A stretch of DNA of 64,000 bases from Collinsella provencensis (GCF_900199705.1 NZ_LT904908.1:529542-593541); one strand, 5' to 3'; counted from the first letter of the stretch, positions 52,548-63,342 are shown. Notes: generated by a model from the sequence alone, not told the origin. Numbers and translations: made by a program.

Positions 52548-53414
52548 ATGTCCACATCAGCCATTTTGCCCAGCGCTTTGACCTTAATCACGTCGTCGCG
52601 CGCTCTTCTTGCCACCGAGCAGCGCATCGTCGACTTCATTTTGAACAATACCGACCGCGCGGCGCAGATGACCTCTGCGCAACTCGCCCGCGCGAGCGAA
52701 ACCTCGGAAGCCTCCGTTTCGCGCTTTTGCAAGAACCTCGGATTCAAAAACTACCGCTCGTTCCAGTTCTCCCTCGCACGCGACCTTGCTTCGCAAATGG
52801 GAGATGTTGAGCTGACACGCGATGTGTCACTTGACGACATCGAACAGTCCCTTACCAATATCAAGCACGCCAAACAGCGGGAAATCGCAGCGACGATCGA
52901 CGAACTCGACCCCGAGACGCTCCGACGCGTCGTGGAGCTTTTCGCCCACGCCGACCTCATCGTATTCGCTGCGGTGGGCAACACCAACGCGGTCGCCATC
53001 GACGCCGCCATCAAATTCGGTCAGCTCGGCCTGCGCAGCGTCGCGAGCACCATTACAGAAAACTCCACGTCGCTCTCGCTTTCCATGCATAAAAACGACT
53101 TGCTCGTCCTCATCAGCAACTCGGGAAAGTCGCAGCGTCTCCAGCGGATTTTGCAGGGAGCGAAACGCGGGGGCGCGACGGTGGTCCTCCTGTGCAGCAA
53201 CCCCTCGGCTCCCCTTGCGCGTGACGCAGATGTCGTTCTTCAAACCGTGAGCTACGAAGCGCTGCTCACCACCGCGGACTTTGCGTTTTCCAAGATTTCG
53301 GCCACGCTGCTCATCGAGATCATCTACAACTTCCTGCTCCCCATCTTGCCCGACGCGCGCGACGCGATCAGCAACTACGAGGAGCTCATCCAACCCGACA
53401 AGGACGTGGACTAG
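52548..53414 (+). CDS. MurR/RpiR-family transcriptional regulator
   Basis: 288 residues. N-terminal RpiR HTH (about 15-90): ATEQRIVDFILNNTDRAAQMTSAQLARASETSEASVSRFCKNLGF. C-terminal SIS domain (about 125-260): HADLIVFAAVGNTNAVAIDAA, LLVLISNSGKSQRLQRIL and GATVVLLCSN, which binds phosphosugars. It is divergent from fruA-fruK and probably senses fructose-1-phosphate or a related ester (inference). ATG 52548 with AGAGG 4 bases upstream. Confidence 0.9.
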   Translation: MSTSAILPSALTLITSSRALLATEQRIVDFILNNTDRAAQMTSAQLARASETSEASVSRFCKNLGFKNYRSFQFSLARDLASQMGDVELTRDVSLDDIEQSLTNIKHAKQREIAATIDELDPETLRRVVELFAHADLIVFAAVGNTNAVAIDAAIKFGQLGLRSVASTITENSTSLSLSMHKNDLLVLISNSGKSQRLQRILQGAKRGGATVVLLCSNPSAPLARDADVVLQTVSYEALLTTADFAFSKISATLLIEIIYNFLLPILPDARDAISNYEELIQPDKDVD

Positions 53415-53417
53415 ACG

Positions 53418-55502
53418 CTACTCCAGCGCGTCGATCTCCTGTAGCCAAAGCGCCGCAGAGGCATCGCTCGGCATACGCCAGTCACCGCGCGGACTCAAGC
53501 TCACCGATCCCACCTTGGGACCGTCGGGCAGGCAGCTGCGCTTGAATTGCTGCGCAAAGAAGCGACGATAGAACGTACGCAGCCAATGCAGGATAACCGT
53601 CGGTTCGTAGACGCCCTCAAACGAGCGGCACGCCATGCGGTAGATCTTTCCCGGCCTAAAGCCAAAACGCAGTATGTGGTACAGGAAGAAGTCGTGGAGC
53701 TCGTAGGGACCCACCAGGTCCTCGGTTTTTTGCGCGATCTCACCATCGCCCGTGGGCGGCAGGAGCTCAGGAGAAACGGGCGTGTCGAGCACGTCGCGCA
53801 AAATCTGCGCGGTCTCTCCGCCAAATGCATCCGCTGCATAGGCGACCAGATGGCGCACGAGCGTTTTGGGTACGCCTGCGTTCACGCCGTACATGCTCAT
53901 GTGATCGGCGTTGTATGTGGCCCAACCGAGCGCGAGCTCGGACAGGTCACCCGTGCCGATCACAAAGCCACCGACCTCGTTACCCAAATCCATGAGCACC
54001 TGCGTGCGCTCACGGGCCTGCGCGTTCTCGTAAGTCACATCGCGCACGGCGGGGTCATGGCCGATGTCCTCGAAATGGCGCTCGACGGCTGAGCCGATGG
54101 GGATGACGCGAAAGTCGACACCCAGCTGCTCTGCCAAGCGGGCGGCGTTGGATTTGGTGCGTTCCGTGGTGCCGAAGCCCGGCATCGACACCGCATAGAT
54201 GCTCGTTCGAGGCAGTTCCAACATGTCGAACGCGCGCACGGTCACCAAAAGTGCAAGCGTGGAATCCAAGCCGCCCGAGAGCCCGATGACAGCGGCCTTT
54301 GTGTTGGTATGTGCCAGACGCGTTTTGAGACCTGCGGCCTGCAGGGTGAAGATGGTCTCACATCGCTCGGACAAATCGACCGTGTTGGCGGGAACGAATG
54401 GCTTGCGCGGCGCCACGCGCGTCGAATCGAGCGAGGAGCGCAGGATTGAGGGCGCCTTCGGAGCGGTTTCGCCATCGACGCGCGCAGCTGCGTCCACGTC
54501 TTCAGCAGCATCGCAGGAGCGAAATGAGAACGGCACTTCCTCGCACTGCACGCTTGCGCCACCCAAGGGCGCCCAAGTCGTTGTGCGGCGACGCTCAACT
54601 AGGCAGCGCTCGATATCGACGTCGGCAAGGGCCATGTCGCAGGTGAACAGGTCGGTTTTGGCAAGTAGCGCGCCGTTTTCGGCAATGAGGTTTTCGCCGG
54701 CGAACACCAAATCGGTGGTGGACTCTCCCTCACCCGCATCGGCATAGGCGTAAGCGCAGTACAGACGTGCCGACTGACCGCACACCAGCTCGCGACGATA
54801 TGCCGATTTGCCAACGGTTTCACTTGATGCGCTTGGGTTGAGCATCACGGTCGCGCCGACGTGCAGAGCCATGTCCGTCGAGGGCGGATTGGGAACCCAC
54901 AGGTCTTCGCACAACTCGACGCCAACGCGGACATCCTCGGCACCTTCGTCCTCGCATGTGTAGACCAGACGCGCCGCCAGAGGAACGTTGCGGCAACCCG
55001 CATACGATACACGCGCACCGCGATCGAGCGCGTTTGCCGACGCAAACCAACGCCCCTCATAAAACTCGCCATAAGATGGGAGGCTCGTCTTAACGGAAAG
55101 ACCCAGCAGGCTGCCCGCGCAGCATACCGCTGCACAGTTGTAAACCGACTCTCCGTACGCCACCGGCAATCCCACCGTATAAAGCACGGGAATATCGGTC
55201 GTGCTCGCAAGCAGGTTTTTGAGGGCGGTCTCGCACGCACGAAGCAGGGCGCGATCATGGAACAAGTCACCGCAGGTATAGCCCGTCAGACAAAGTTCGG
55301 GCAGCACCAGGGCACGAGCGCCCTCACGAGCAGCCGCGCGCACGCATGAGAGAATCGCGCTTGCGTTGCCCGAAACATCGCCCACGCGGATTTTCGGCGT
55401 TGCAGCGGCAATGCGCAAAAGGCCGTCATCGACGCTCCCACCGTCAAAAGCCGCAACGTCGTCCGAAGACATACCAGCAAACGAATCTGCACGTACCGAC
55501 AT
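53418..55502 (-). CDS. nadE: Glutamine-dependent NAD+ synthetase
   Basis: Final step of NAD synthesis: amidates deamido-NAD using ATP and glutamine. The protein is 694 residues in two domains. Nitrilase-type glutaminase (1-300) with Glu in LVLPELCLTGYTCGDLF, Lys in LSVKTSLPSYGEFYEGRWF, and Cys in VGVELCEDLWVPNPPS. Synthetase domain (about 330-694) with the P-loop VIGLSGGLDSTLALL, MPGFGTTERTKSNA and VIGTGDLSELALGWATYN. Start ATG 55502 has GGGGG 5 bases upstream; the open frame continues far upstream to 56402, but that part overlaps the opposite-strand gene and is not coding. Ends 3 bases from the convergent regulator gene. Confidence 0.94.
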   Translation of the reverse strand: MSVRADSFAGMSSDDVAAFDGGSVDDGLLRIAAATPKIRVGDVSGNASAILSCVRAAAREGARALVLPELCLTGYTCGDLFHDRALLRACETALKNLLASTTDIPVLYTVGLPVAYGESVYNCAAVCCAGSLLGLSVKTSLPSYGEFYEGRWFASANALDRGARVSYAGCRNVPLAARLVYTCEDEGAEDVRVGVELCEDLWVPNPPSTDMALHVGATVMLNPSASSETVGKSAYRRELVCGQSARLYCAYAYADAGEGESTTDLVFAGENLIAENGALLAKTDLFTCDMALADVDIERCLVERRRTTTWAPLGGASVQCEEVPFSFRSCDAAEDVDAAARVDGETAPKAPSILRSSLDSTRVAPRKPFVPANTVDLSERCETIFTLQAAGLKTRLAHTNTKAAVIGLSGGLDSTLALLVTVRAFDMLELPRTSIYAVSMPGFGTTERTKSNAARLAEQLGVDFRVIPIGSAVERHFEDIGHDPAVRDVTYENAQARERTQVLMDLGNEVGGFVIGTGDLSELALGWATYNADHMSMYGVNAGVPKTLVRHLVAYAADAFGGETAQILRDVLDTPVSPELLPPTGDGEIAQKTEDLVGPYELHDFFLYHILRFGFRPGKIYRMACRSFEGVYEPTVILHWLRTFYRRFFAQQFKRSCLPDGPKVGSVSLSPRGDWRMPSDASAALWLQEIDALE

Positions 55503-55712
55503 GTATTCCCCCTGCCGCATGGAAGTTGGCCGTTTTGCTCTCACAGCATTGTAGCCTAGCATCGAAGCCCCTCTCCATAGCACAACCGCCGTTCCTTCAC
55601 AGACCCTCCCCGTCTGTTGGGACTTTGCGTTACTTGAAACGGACGGGTGGTTTTGCGGTCGATGGGGTACGAAAATCTTTGGAACAACTTTGAACGAGAG
55701 GTATTGAGATCC

Positions 55713-56714
55713 ATGCAGTCGTCTTTCGACAACCAAGAAACGCGCGTTTACCAGAATTCCGTGCCCGTTAATGAGGACTTGATGGGACAAACCCTTGTGA
55801 GCGCGCCGCGCAAGAAACTCCTCGACGGCATCTCCGCCGCGCAGGTCATTGCCGCGTCCGCCGCCGCGGCGACCTCCATGCTGCTTGCTTCGAAAATCGG
55901 TATCGCCGGCTCCGTCATTGGAGCCGCGGTAAGTTCCATGGTGACGGTTATTTGCTCGCAGCTCTATCGTAACGCGCTGGATGCCAGCGCCGAGAAGCTC
56001 AAGCTGCGGCAAACCCCCGAGCGCTCGCAAATCGCTTTTGACAACAGGGCATATGTTCCCATGCGTGGCCTTTCGAGTGGGAGCACGCCGTATGAGAGCG
56101 GGGCGTATGAGGGCAACCCATATGTGGACAACCCGTACGCGGACGAACCGCGTACCGCGAATCCATACGGTGACAATCCGTACGGCGAGGCTTCCACGCA
56201 GGTCGCGAACATGCGCATCGCCCCAACAAAACTGCAGGCACGTGCCGCTGCAAAGCGAAACGCCAGCGCCCGCAAAATCGCCTTCGCCTCCTTGGGGATA
56301 GCGGCGCTCGCCGTCGCCGTGTGTGTGGCGGTCGTCCTCATCACCACTGCGGGAAACGGGCTGGGAGCCAAACCGAAATCGATCTTTACGTCTGCGCCCC
56401 AATCCGAGGAAACCTTAGGCGAAAACCCTGGAGACATTGAAGCCGGAAATGCTTCTACCGCGTTTCCCTCCCCTGACGAGAGCGACGGCGCAACAGATGG
56501 AGATACGCCGAGCGCGCCGGACGGAGGATCTGCAACGGACACGCCCACCGTTCCCGACCAGGGAGCAGGCGATGGGTCGGAAGATGCGGGGACGGGAGGA
56601 AACTCCGGCAGTACACCTGCCGATCCCGCATCTGGAACGGGAGCCGGCACCTCGAACGGAACATCGACTTCCAAAACGCCTTCCAAGACGGCTTCTAAGT
56701 CAAGCTCGTCTTAA
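55713..56714 (+). CDS. Membrane protein with Asn-Pro-Tyr repeats and low-complexity tail, unknown
   Basis: 333 residues, no family recognised. Residues about 45-85 hold two hydrophobic stretches (AQVIAASAAAATSMLLASKIG; VIGAAVSSMVTVICSQL). Residues 125-170 contain a repeated motif NPYxDNPYxDE/NPYGDNPYGE. A second membrane helix near 200-225 (IAFASLGIAALAVAVCVAVV) follows a basic segment. The last about 100 residues are extracytoplasmic or free, rich in Gly, Ser, Thr, Asp and Pro, ending TSKTPSKTASKSSSS. Start ATG 55713 (GAGAGG 11 bases upstream) is preferred; 55662 is possible. Confidence 0.65.
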   Translation: MQSSFDNQETRVYQNSVPVNEDLMGQTLVSAPRKKLLDGISAAQVIAASAAAATSMLLASKIGIAGSVIGAAVSSMVTVICSQLYRNALDASAEKLKLRQTPERSQIAFDNRAYVPMRGLSSGSTPYESGAYEGNPYVDNPYADEPRTANPYGDNPYGEASTQVANMRIAPTKLQARAAAKRNASARKIAFASLGIAALAVAVCVAVVLITTAGNGLGAKPKSIFTSAPQSEETLGENPGDIEAGNASTAFPSPDESDGATDGDTPSAPDGGSATDTPTVPDQGAGDGSEDAGTGGNSGSTPADPASGTGAGTSNGTSTSKTPSKTASKSSSS

Positions 56715-56803
56715 CCGTCTACCTATGAGTCCGGCGGAAAACTACTGCTTGGCAGCCACGCGATGCTACCATGGTTTGCACATGCATCGAGAAAGAGACC
56801 ATC

Positions 56804-58198
56804 ATGGCACGCTATACCGAAACGACAACGCTGACACTCAACAACCGCATCTATCTCTATCGGTTGCTCTCCTCCGAGTTGGGGTGCGGCAAGCAGGTCT
56901 TTATCACCACGGTGGAAGAGGCGCTTGCATCCGACCGCATGACGGCCGATGACCTGGGATATGAAAGCACGCGGGCGTTGCTCGAAACACTGGAGGAGTT
57001 TGTCAAGCTCACCGTATTCAAAGGAGGGCGCATCTACGCGACCATCATCGCGCAACCCGAATGGGATGCGGCACTTGCGGCGGCAAATGCCGATAAGGCG
57101 GACGCAACTCCCAAAAACGGAAAGCCCTGGAAGCGCAAGAAGGCTGATAAGACGCTCAAACCTGTCCGTCCCAAACGCGTCAAACGACCTGAACCGGAGG
57201 TGGAGCCAGAGCCGATGCCCGCGACTGAGTCAAAGCCCGTGCCCATGGCTGAGTCCGAGGCCGAGTCCGAGCCTGCTTTGACGCCTGAATCCACTTCGGC
57301 ATCTGAATCCGTTTCTGATTCCAAGCCCGCAACGGAAGCAGAAGCCGTTCCGGCGCATGGCGCCGATCCCGAGGTCGGTTCCGAAGCCGGATCGACAGAC
57401 GCCGTTGAACCCGAATCCGTTTCGGCATCCGAATCAGCTTCTTCACCCGAATCTGTCTCCGCAGCTGACAAGGCTGTCGATCAGGAAACTCCCTCGGCTC
57501 CGAAGCCCTTCGTCGAACCCGCCATCTCCATCACCGTCACGTATGATCCGTACACGGGCAACGAAGACGAGACGGTTCTCGCGTCAAATCCCGTTATCAA
57601 CCCAGTTGCACCCGCTTCTGAGTCCAAGCAGCCCGCCGAGACCCACGCTTCTCTCCCAAAAGCCACCCCAGCGGTCGCCGACGAAGTTCCCATGCAAACG
57701 GCGGATTCCCCTGCGCCCGTAAATACACCGAACGCCGCGCAGTCAATCGAAATGGAAGCCGCACCAGCAGCTGCACCGGTCATCGCGCCAGCTCAAAGCC
57801 CTACAGCAGCTGTGCCGGCCCCGGCAACTCCGCAGCCCGAAGCGGTGCCGACTCCGGCAACCCCGCAACCCGGGACCGCGCCGGCACCTCAGCCCAGGGA
57901 TGACCGTCCCTCGCCTGAGGCGCTCGCAGGCTACCCCGTCGATCTTTCGACCGACGTGTATCTCACGAGCGATGTCGTCGCCGACCTGTGCGAGATGCTC
58001 CCCTATGGAACTGATGTCTTCGGCATGCTCGCGGAAGACTACACGCGTGCCCGCAACCTTGAGCTTTTGAGCGGCACACGCGCCAAGGTCACGTTCCCAC
58101 TGCGCGTCGAACATCTCGACAGCACCGAACCTATTGCGGTGACGCTCAAAAAGCGCTCCGGCTCCGGCCTGCGCTGGGAACTCTCCAAGGTTCGCTAG
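56804..58198 (+). CDS. Two-domain protein with long Ser/Glu/Pro/Ala-rich linker, unknown
   Basis: 464 residues. N-terminal folded part (1-100): YTETTTLTLNNRIYLYRLLSSELG, VFITTVEEALASDRMTADDLGYES and FVKLTVFKGGRIYATIIAQPEWD. A basic stretch (WKRKKADKTLKPVRPKRVKR) is followed by about 260 residues of Pro/Glu/Ser and then Pro/Ala/Thr repeats (PATPQPEAVPTPATPQPGTA). The C-terminal part (about 385-464), DLSTDVYLTSDVVADLCEMLPYGTDVFGMLAEDY, looks like a second small domain. The N-terminal block resembles small actinobacterial conserved proteins of unknown role, which I cannot name. Start ATG 56804 near GAAAGAG. Confidence 0.7.
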   Translation: MARYTETTTLTLNNRIYLYRLLSSELGCGKQVFITTVEEALASDRMTADDLGYESTRALLETLEEFVKLTVFKGGRIYATIIAQPEWDAALAAANADKADATPKNGKPWKRKKADKTLKPVRPKRVKRPEPEVEPEPMPATESKPVPMAESEAESEPALTPESTSASESVSDSKPATEAEAVPAHGADPEVGSEAGSTDAVEPESVSASESASSPESVSAADKAVDQETPSAPKPFVEPAISITVTYDPYTGNEDETVLASNPVINPVAPASESKQPAETHASLPKATPAVADEVPMQTADSPAPVNTPNAAQSIEMEAAPAAAPVIAPAQSPTAAVPAPATPQPEAVPTPATPQPGTAPAPQPRDDRPSPEALAGYPVDLSTDVYLTSDVVADLCEMLPYGTDVFGMLAEDYTRARNLELLSGTRAKVTFPLRVEHLDSTEPIAVTLKKRSGSGLRWELSKVR

Positions 58199-58225
58199 CG
58201 CAAGAGCGGTGTCCAAGGCAAAAAA

Positions 58226-58252
58226 GACGGAAATGCATAAATCATTTCCGTC
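58226..58252. terminator. Terminator hairpin GACGGAAATG/CATTTCCGTC
   Basis: Perfect 10-bp stem, 7-base loop. T-rich on the minus strand (TTTTTT), weak on the plus strand. The stem word is the inverse of part of the 22-base repeat nearby. Confidence 0.75.
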
Positions 58253-58365
58253 TTCCCGAGTAGATGTCAATTTTGAATAGCAAAACCGCAGGTGAGACGA
58301 GTACCAAATCTGCCTATACTCACCGTGCTCGAAAAGATTTGCGCATTTCCGTCATTTTTGAAAAC

Positions 58366-58409
58366 AAAGTGCCCGTACAAATCCTTTTCGGACTGTACGG
58401 GCACTTTTT
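58366..58409. terminator. Strong bidirectional terminator
   Basis: AAAGTGCCCGTACA (58366-58379) pairs perfectly with TGTACGGGCACTTT (58394-58407), 14 bp. TTTTT follows on the plus strand, TTTGTTTTC on the minus strand. It should end the frlB-EIIA transcript. Confidence 0.85.
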
Positions 58410-58486
58410 GTGCGCTATTACACGCTGCTTGCGGTGCTGGCTGTTTGCACGCCGCTTATAGTGGTGCTTGCATCATCCAACGAGGT

Positions 58487-58927
58487 TTAGAAGTCCTCGT
58501 CAAACCCTTCTTCCTCGTCAGACGACTCGGCGGGAGCGAGAAGATCGTTCACGAACTTCACGCGCGTATCCTCAGCAGCGCAAATCTCACGGATAACCTC
58601 GGCGGTATCGCGTCCCTCATCGGCGAACAGCAGCTGGATGAGCAGCGGCAGGTTCATGTTCGTCACCAAATAGGTGTTAGGGCGGCTGAACAGCTGGATG
58701 GAGAACTCGTTGTTCACGCTGCCGCCGAACAGGTCGGTGCAAATAACGAGGTCGTCACCCTCGGGAGTTGCGTCGATCAGCTCACGGGCAGCGGTCTGCA
58801 GATCGTTGTTCCCATCGACATACATGGGAAGAACGCGGATGTTGTCCCGCTCGCCAGAAAGCATGGAGATGCTCTCGTTGATGCCGCTGGCGAAGTGCGC
58901 ATGCGACGCGATAATGAACTGCCTCAT
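58487..58927 (-). CDS. PTS mannose/sorbose-type EIIA domain protein
   Basis: Cytoplasmic phosphocarrier of 146 residues. It opens MRQFIIASHAHFASGINESI with the phosphorylated His in SHA, followed by LPMYVDGNNDLQTAARELID and VICTDLFGGSVNNEF (DLxGGSP-like) typical of the EIIA-Man fold. The acidic C-terminus (AESSDEEEGFDEDF) may dock EIIB. AAGGAGG lies 6 bases before the ATG. It is cotranscribed with the FrlB-like deglycase, so it probably phosphorylates a fructosamine-type sugar; the EIIB, EIIC and EIID partners are not in this window. Confidence 0.88.
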   Translation of the reverse strand: MRQFIIASHAHFASGINESISMLSGERDNIRVLPMYVDGNNDLQTAARELIDATPEGDDLVICTDLFGGSVNNEFSIQLFSRPNTYLVTNMNLPLLIQLLFADEGRDTAEVIREICAAEDTRVKFVNDLLAPAESSDEEEGFDEDF

Positions 58928-58990
58928 TGCAAGCCTCCTTTGACGAACCCCGTCCACGCGGGTATTCGCTCTGCTCGACTACGACAACGC

Positions 58991-60052
58991 TTAGTAGTCG
59001 AACTGATGATAGTAACGGCGGTAGTTGAGGTTGTGCTTGGTCACCGTTTCGTAGTACGCCGACAGGCGGTCGGTCACCATGGAGGACAGAATCCATGGCG
59101 AAACGATCACGCGGAAGTCGTCATCCAAACCCGGAATGGCATATTCGGCGGTGTCGATAATCACGATGTCGTCGTCGCCGGTCACGCCGCGGGTCAGGAA
59201 AGCCTCGACGCGGTTGTCGAGCGCACGGCACTCGTCCTCGCCCTTGAACAGGACCACGGGAACTCCCTCTTCCACCAACTCAAGCGTACCATGGAAGAAG
59301 TCGGCTGAGGACACATAGCGAACGCGCTTCCACTGCATTTCCTCAAGAATGCACATTGCGAACAGGATGGTCTCGCCCCAAAGCGCGCCGGAGCCGATGA
59401 ACATGGTGTACGGAGCGAGAGCGTACTTCTTGGCAATTTCCTCGGCCTTGGGCTCGAAGCGCTTGCGAATGTCGAGCAGATCCTTCCAACAATCGGCGGT
59501 CTGCTCGAGGAACAGGTCAAACTTGGGGAAGCAGCCACGGCGGTTGAGCAGACGCAAGCCGAAGCAGTCGGCAAGATAATAGCCCAGCTCACAGCCGCCG
59601 GAACCATGGGCGCTCGCCATCTCGATGCAGCTCTCGGCGCCGACCGCCTTACCGATGGGACCCTCGGGTTTGGTCATGGCGAACACGCGCACGCCCATGT
59701 CCTTCATCTTGCGAACCGCTTCGAGCACCTCAGGGGTCGTTCCCGACTCGGAGGCGGTAAGCACCACAGAGCGGTTGGTCATGCGCTTATGGCCCATTAC
59801 GTTCCATTCAGCAGCGTGGATCAAGTAGGCCTCGAAGTCCTTGTCGCCGAATTTGTTCATGAGATACTCGAGCTGCATGAGCTCGTCCCATGTACCGCCC
59901 ACGCCCAACAAGAACAGGGCATCGTAGCCCTCGTCGGCAACTTGATCGGCCAGCGCGATCATGCGCTTGCCCGCTTCTACCGCAGCAGCTCCGTCTTTCA
60001 GGTACCCCTCTTGGTCAAAATGCATGATCTCGACGTTTTCAGTTTCCTTCAT
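58991..60052 (-). CDS. SIS-domain sugar-phosphate deglycase, FrlB-like
   Basis: 353 residues with two SIS domains. LFLLGVGGTWDELMQLEYLM and VVLTASESGTTPEVLEAVRKM form the first, YTMFIGSGALWGETILFAMC and VSSADFFHGTLELVEEGVPVVLF with ECRALDNRVEAFL the second. The motif ADFFHGTLELV and the size match fructoselysine-6-phosphate deglycase FrlB and the Gfr deglycases that split glucoselysine or fructoselysine phosphates into glucose-6-phosphate and lysine. With the PTS EIIA gene downstream it suggests uptake and breakdown of Amadori products. Start ATG 60052, AAAGGAG 7 bases upstream. Confidence 0.82.
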   Translation of the reverse strand: MKETENVEIMHFDQEGYLKDGAAAVEAGKRMIALADQVADEGYDALFLLGVGGTWDELMQLEYLMNKFGDKDFEAYLIHAAEWNVMGHKRMTNRSVVLTASESGTTPEVLEAVRKMKDMGVRVFAMTKPEGPIGKAVGAESCIEMASAHGSGGCELGYYLADCFGLRLLNRRGCFPKFDLFLEQTADCWKDLLDIRKRFEPKAEEIAKKYALAPYTMFIGSGALWGETILFAMCILEEMQWKRVRYVSSADFFHGTLELVEEGVPVVLFKGEDECRALDNRVEAFLTRGVTGDDDIVIIDTAEYAIPGLDDDFRVIVSPWILSSMVTDRLSAYYETVTKHNLNYRRYYHQFDY

Positions 60053-60486
60053 GGAACAACTCCTTTCGCGAACCACAATGGTTTGCCTACCAGATGCTGT
60101 TCGATAGCTTATCCGCTGTTGTACGAGGCTGCGGCGGCACACTGGCCAATGGCTCCATCCCTCCCACTATTGGAATGGCTGTCTCAGTTTTTGCGATAGC
60201 TATTACCTGCAAGAAAACTATGACCTCTCAGTGCGCAAACGGCGCTCCGAGAGGTCATGAATGAATGGGCTGTTTTGAGGTCGGCGTAATCAGGACGACT
60301 GGAGTATTACATGTGCACGCAAACGCGTGAGCTGGTCAAGCATGGGAACGGTCATTGCGCAAGGTGTCGTATGCGCATGCGCGCGCGATAATACGCGCGG
60401 GAATCGACCGACAACGGAGCTACGCGGAGCGACCAAGTGGAACCACGCGACAGCCGCAGCCGTCGCGTCTTCCTCCCAGACGTACG
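60053..60486. other. Region between ettA and frlB-like gene
   Basis: 434 bases. Contains the ettA terminator at 60220-60258 and the promoter region of the frlB-EIIA transcript, whose elements I cannot place. No gene seen. Confidence 0.5.
60220..60258 (-). terminator. Terminator after ettA
   Basis: ATGACCTCTC / GAGAGGTCAT, 10-bp perfect stem with an inner GCGC/GCGC pair; AGTTTTCTTGC follows on the minus strand. It lies about 230 bases beyond the ettA stop. Confidence 0.75.
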
Positions 60487-62166
<1,680 letters not shown>

Positions 62167-62520
62167 AGGGGTGCTCCGTTTCTTGAACAGGGTAGATAGT
62201 CATACTTTTTGTATTGTCGCATGAAACCATCGTTGCCCCAATACGGGCACACGAAACTCGGAAAGAGGGGTGCTTTGCAGCACTAACCGCACGTCCTTTC
62301 TGCTAATACAGGGAAAACGAAATGAATGAGCGAATGGGAAAACTCATTGGAAACTACGTTTGGCGGAACGGATTGGAGCCGAATTGCACAACGAGTGGCA
62401 AGACAAAAGGCTGTTCGACGACGAACCGTGCTACCCTAATTCGAGAAGAATCGATAATGCACCGTTGGATCCGCGTCAAACGGGATTCAATGTTGGAGAG
62501 CGCATTCTAAAGGGGCCGCA
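62167..62520. other. Divergent spacer between ettA and tcdA
   Basis: 354 bases that must hold both promoters. A 62-codon plus-strand frame at 62322-62510 has only a weak upstream purine run and no recognisable product, so it is not called. No repeat or strong hairpin stands out. Confidence 0.45.
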
Positions 62521-63342
62521 ATGGAGACGATGAAGGACCGTCTGCACAGGATGCTGGGCGCTGAACGGCTTGCGCGGCTGCAGCAAGCGAATGTCCTCGT
62601 GCTCGGCTGCGGCGGCGTGGGATCGAGCTGCGTGGAGGCGCTCGCCCGCGGCGGCATCGGCACGCTCATCATCGTGGATAAGGACATCGTCGCCCCCTCC
62701 AACATCAACCGCCAGGCCATCGCGTTCGAAAGCACCGTGGGCAAGCGCAAGGTCGGCGTCATGGCCGCCATGATCGCCGACATCAACCCCGACTGCCGCG
62801 TGATCGCCCATGACACGTTCGTCCTTGCCGAGAACATCGAAGAGCTGTACGACACCATCCTCGCCGAGGTGGACGGACGCATCGATTACGTGGTCGACGC
62901 CATCGACACCGTGTCGACCAAGCTCTCGCTCGCCTCGCTCGCCCAAGAGCGCGGCTTCGAGCTCATCAGCTCCATGGGCAGCGCGAACAAGCTGCACCCC
63001 GAATGCCTGCGCATCGCCGACGTGCACAAAACCGTGAACTGCCGCCTGGCGCGCATCATGCGCAAGGAATGCCGCAAGCGTGGCATTCGCCACCTGCGCG
63101 TCCTGTACTCCTGCGAGGACGCCACCCCCGCCACCGCGCTACCCGGCACCGAGCGCAGCGAGCGCTCCGGCATGGGCAGCATGTCCTATATACCTCCCAT
63201 CATGGGTCAGATGATTGCGGGAGAGGTCATCCGCTCCATCGCACGCATCGGCACGAACGACGATGTGAACGCAGCGCTGGCCATGCACGACGCGGCGCAA
63301 AAGGGCCGCCTCGCGGGCAAACGGGGTGGACGGGCGCAATGA
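62521..63342 (+). CDS. tcdA: tRNA threonylcarbamoyladenosine dehydratase TcdA
   Basis: E1-like (ThiF/MoeB) ATP-dependent enzyme of 273 residues that cyclises t6A37 of tRNA. Nucleotide loop VLVLGCGGVGSSCVEALARGGIG, then DKDIVAPSNINRQAIAF, GKRKVGVMAAMIADINPDCRV, VDAIDTVSTKLSLA, and a C-terminal part with the conserved Cys in YSCED and GSMSYIPPIMGQMIAGEVI. TcdA, not MoeB, is indicated by the start KDRLHRMLG and the SMSYIPPI pattern. AAAGGGG is about 6 bases before the ATG. It overlaps the TatD gene by 4 bases. Confidence 0.92.
   Translation: METMKDRLHRMLGAERLARLQQANVLVLGCGGVGSSCVEALARGGIGTLIIVDKDIVAPSNINRQAIAFESTVGKRKVGVMAAMIADINPDCRVIAHDTFVLAENIEELYDTILAEVDGRIDYVVDAIDTVSTKLSLASLAQERGFELISSMGSANKLHPECLRIADVHKTVNCRLARIMRKECRKRGIRHLRVLYSCEDATPATALPGTERSERSGMGSMSYIPPIMGQMIAGEVIRSIARIGTNDDVNAALAMHDAAQKGRLAGKRGGRAQ

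Larger units (their letters stand above)
58199..58486. other. Convergent terminator region with a repeated 22-base word
   Basis: 288 bases without a gene, between the low-complexity gene and the EIIA gene. It holds two terminators and, at 58343-58364, the exact 22-base word also found at 920-941. Confidence 0.6.

Noticed and set aside
55503-56402. 300-residue upstream extension of the NAD synthetase frame
   Set aside because: It overlaps the opposite-strand gene at 55713-56714, has no family similarity, and a good ribosome site precedes the start at 55502.
57180-57900. Repetitive Ser/Glu/Pro codons as a possible tandem DNA repeat or CRISPR
   Set aside because: The repetition is at amino-acid level with varied codons; there are no uniform spacers or direct repeats.
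62322-62510. 62-codon plus-strand frame between ettA and tcdA
   Set aside because: Only a weak purine run precedes it, composition is unremarkable and no product is recognised.
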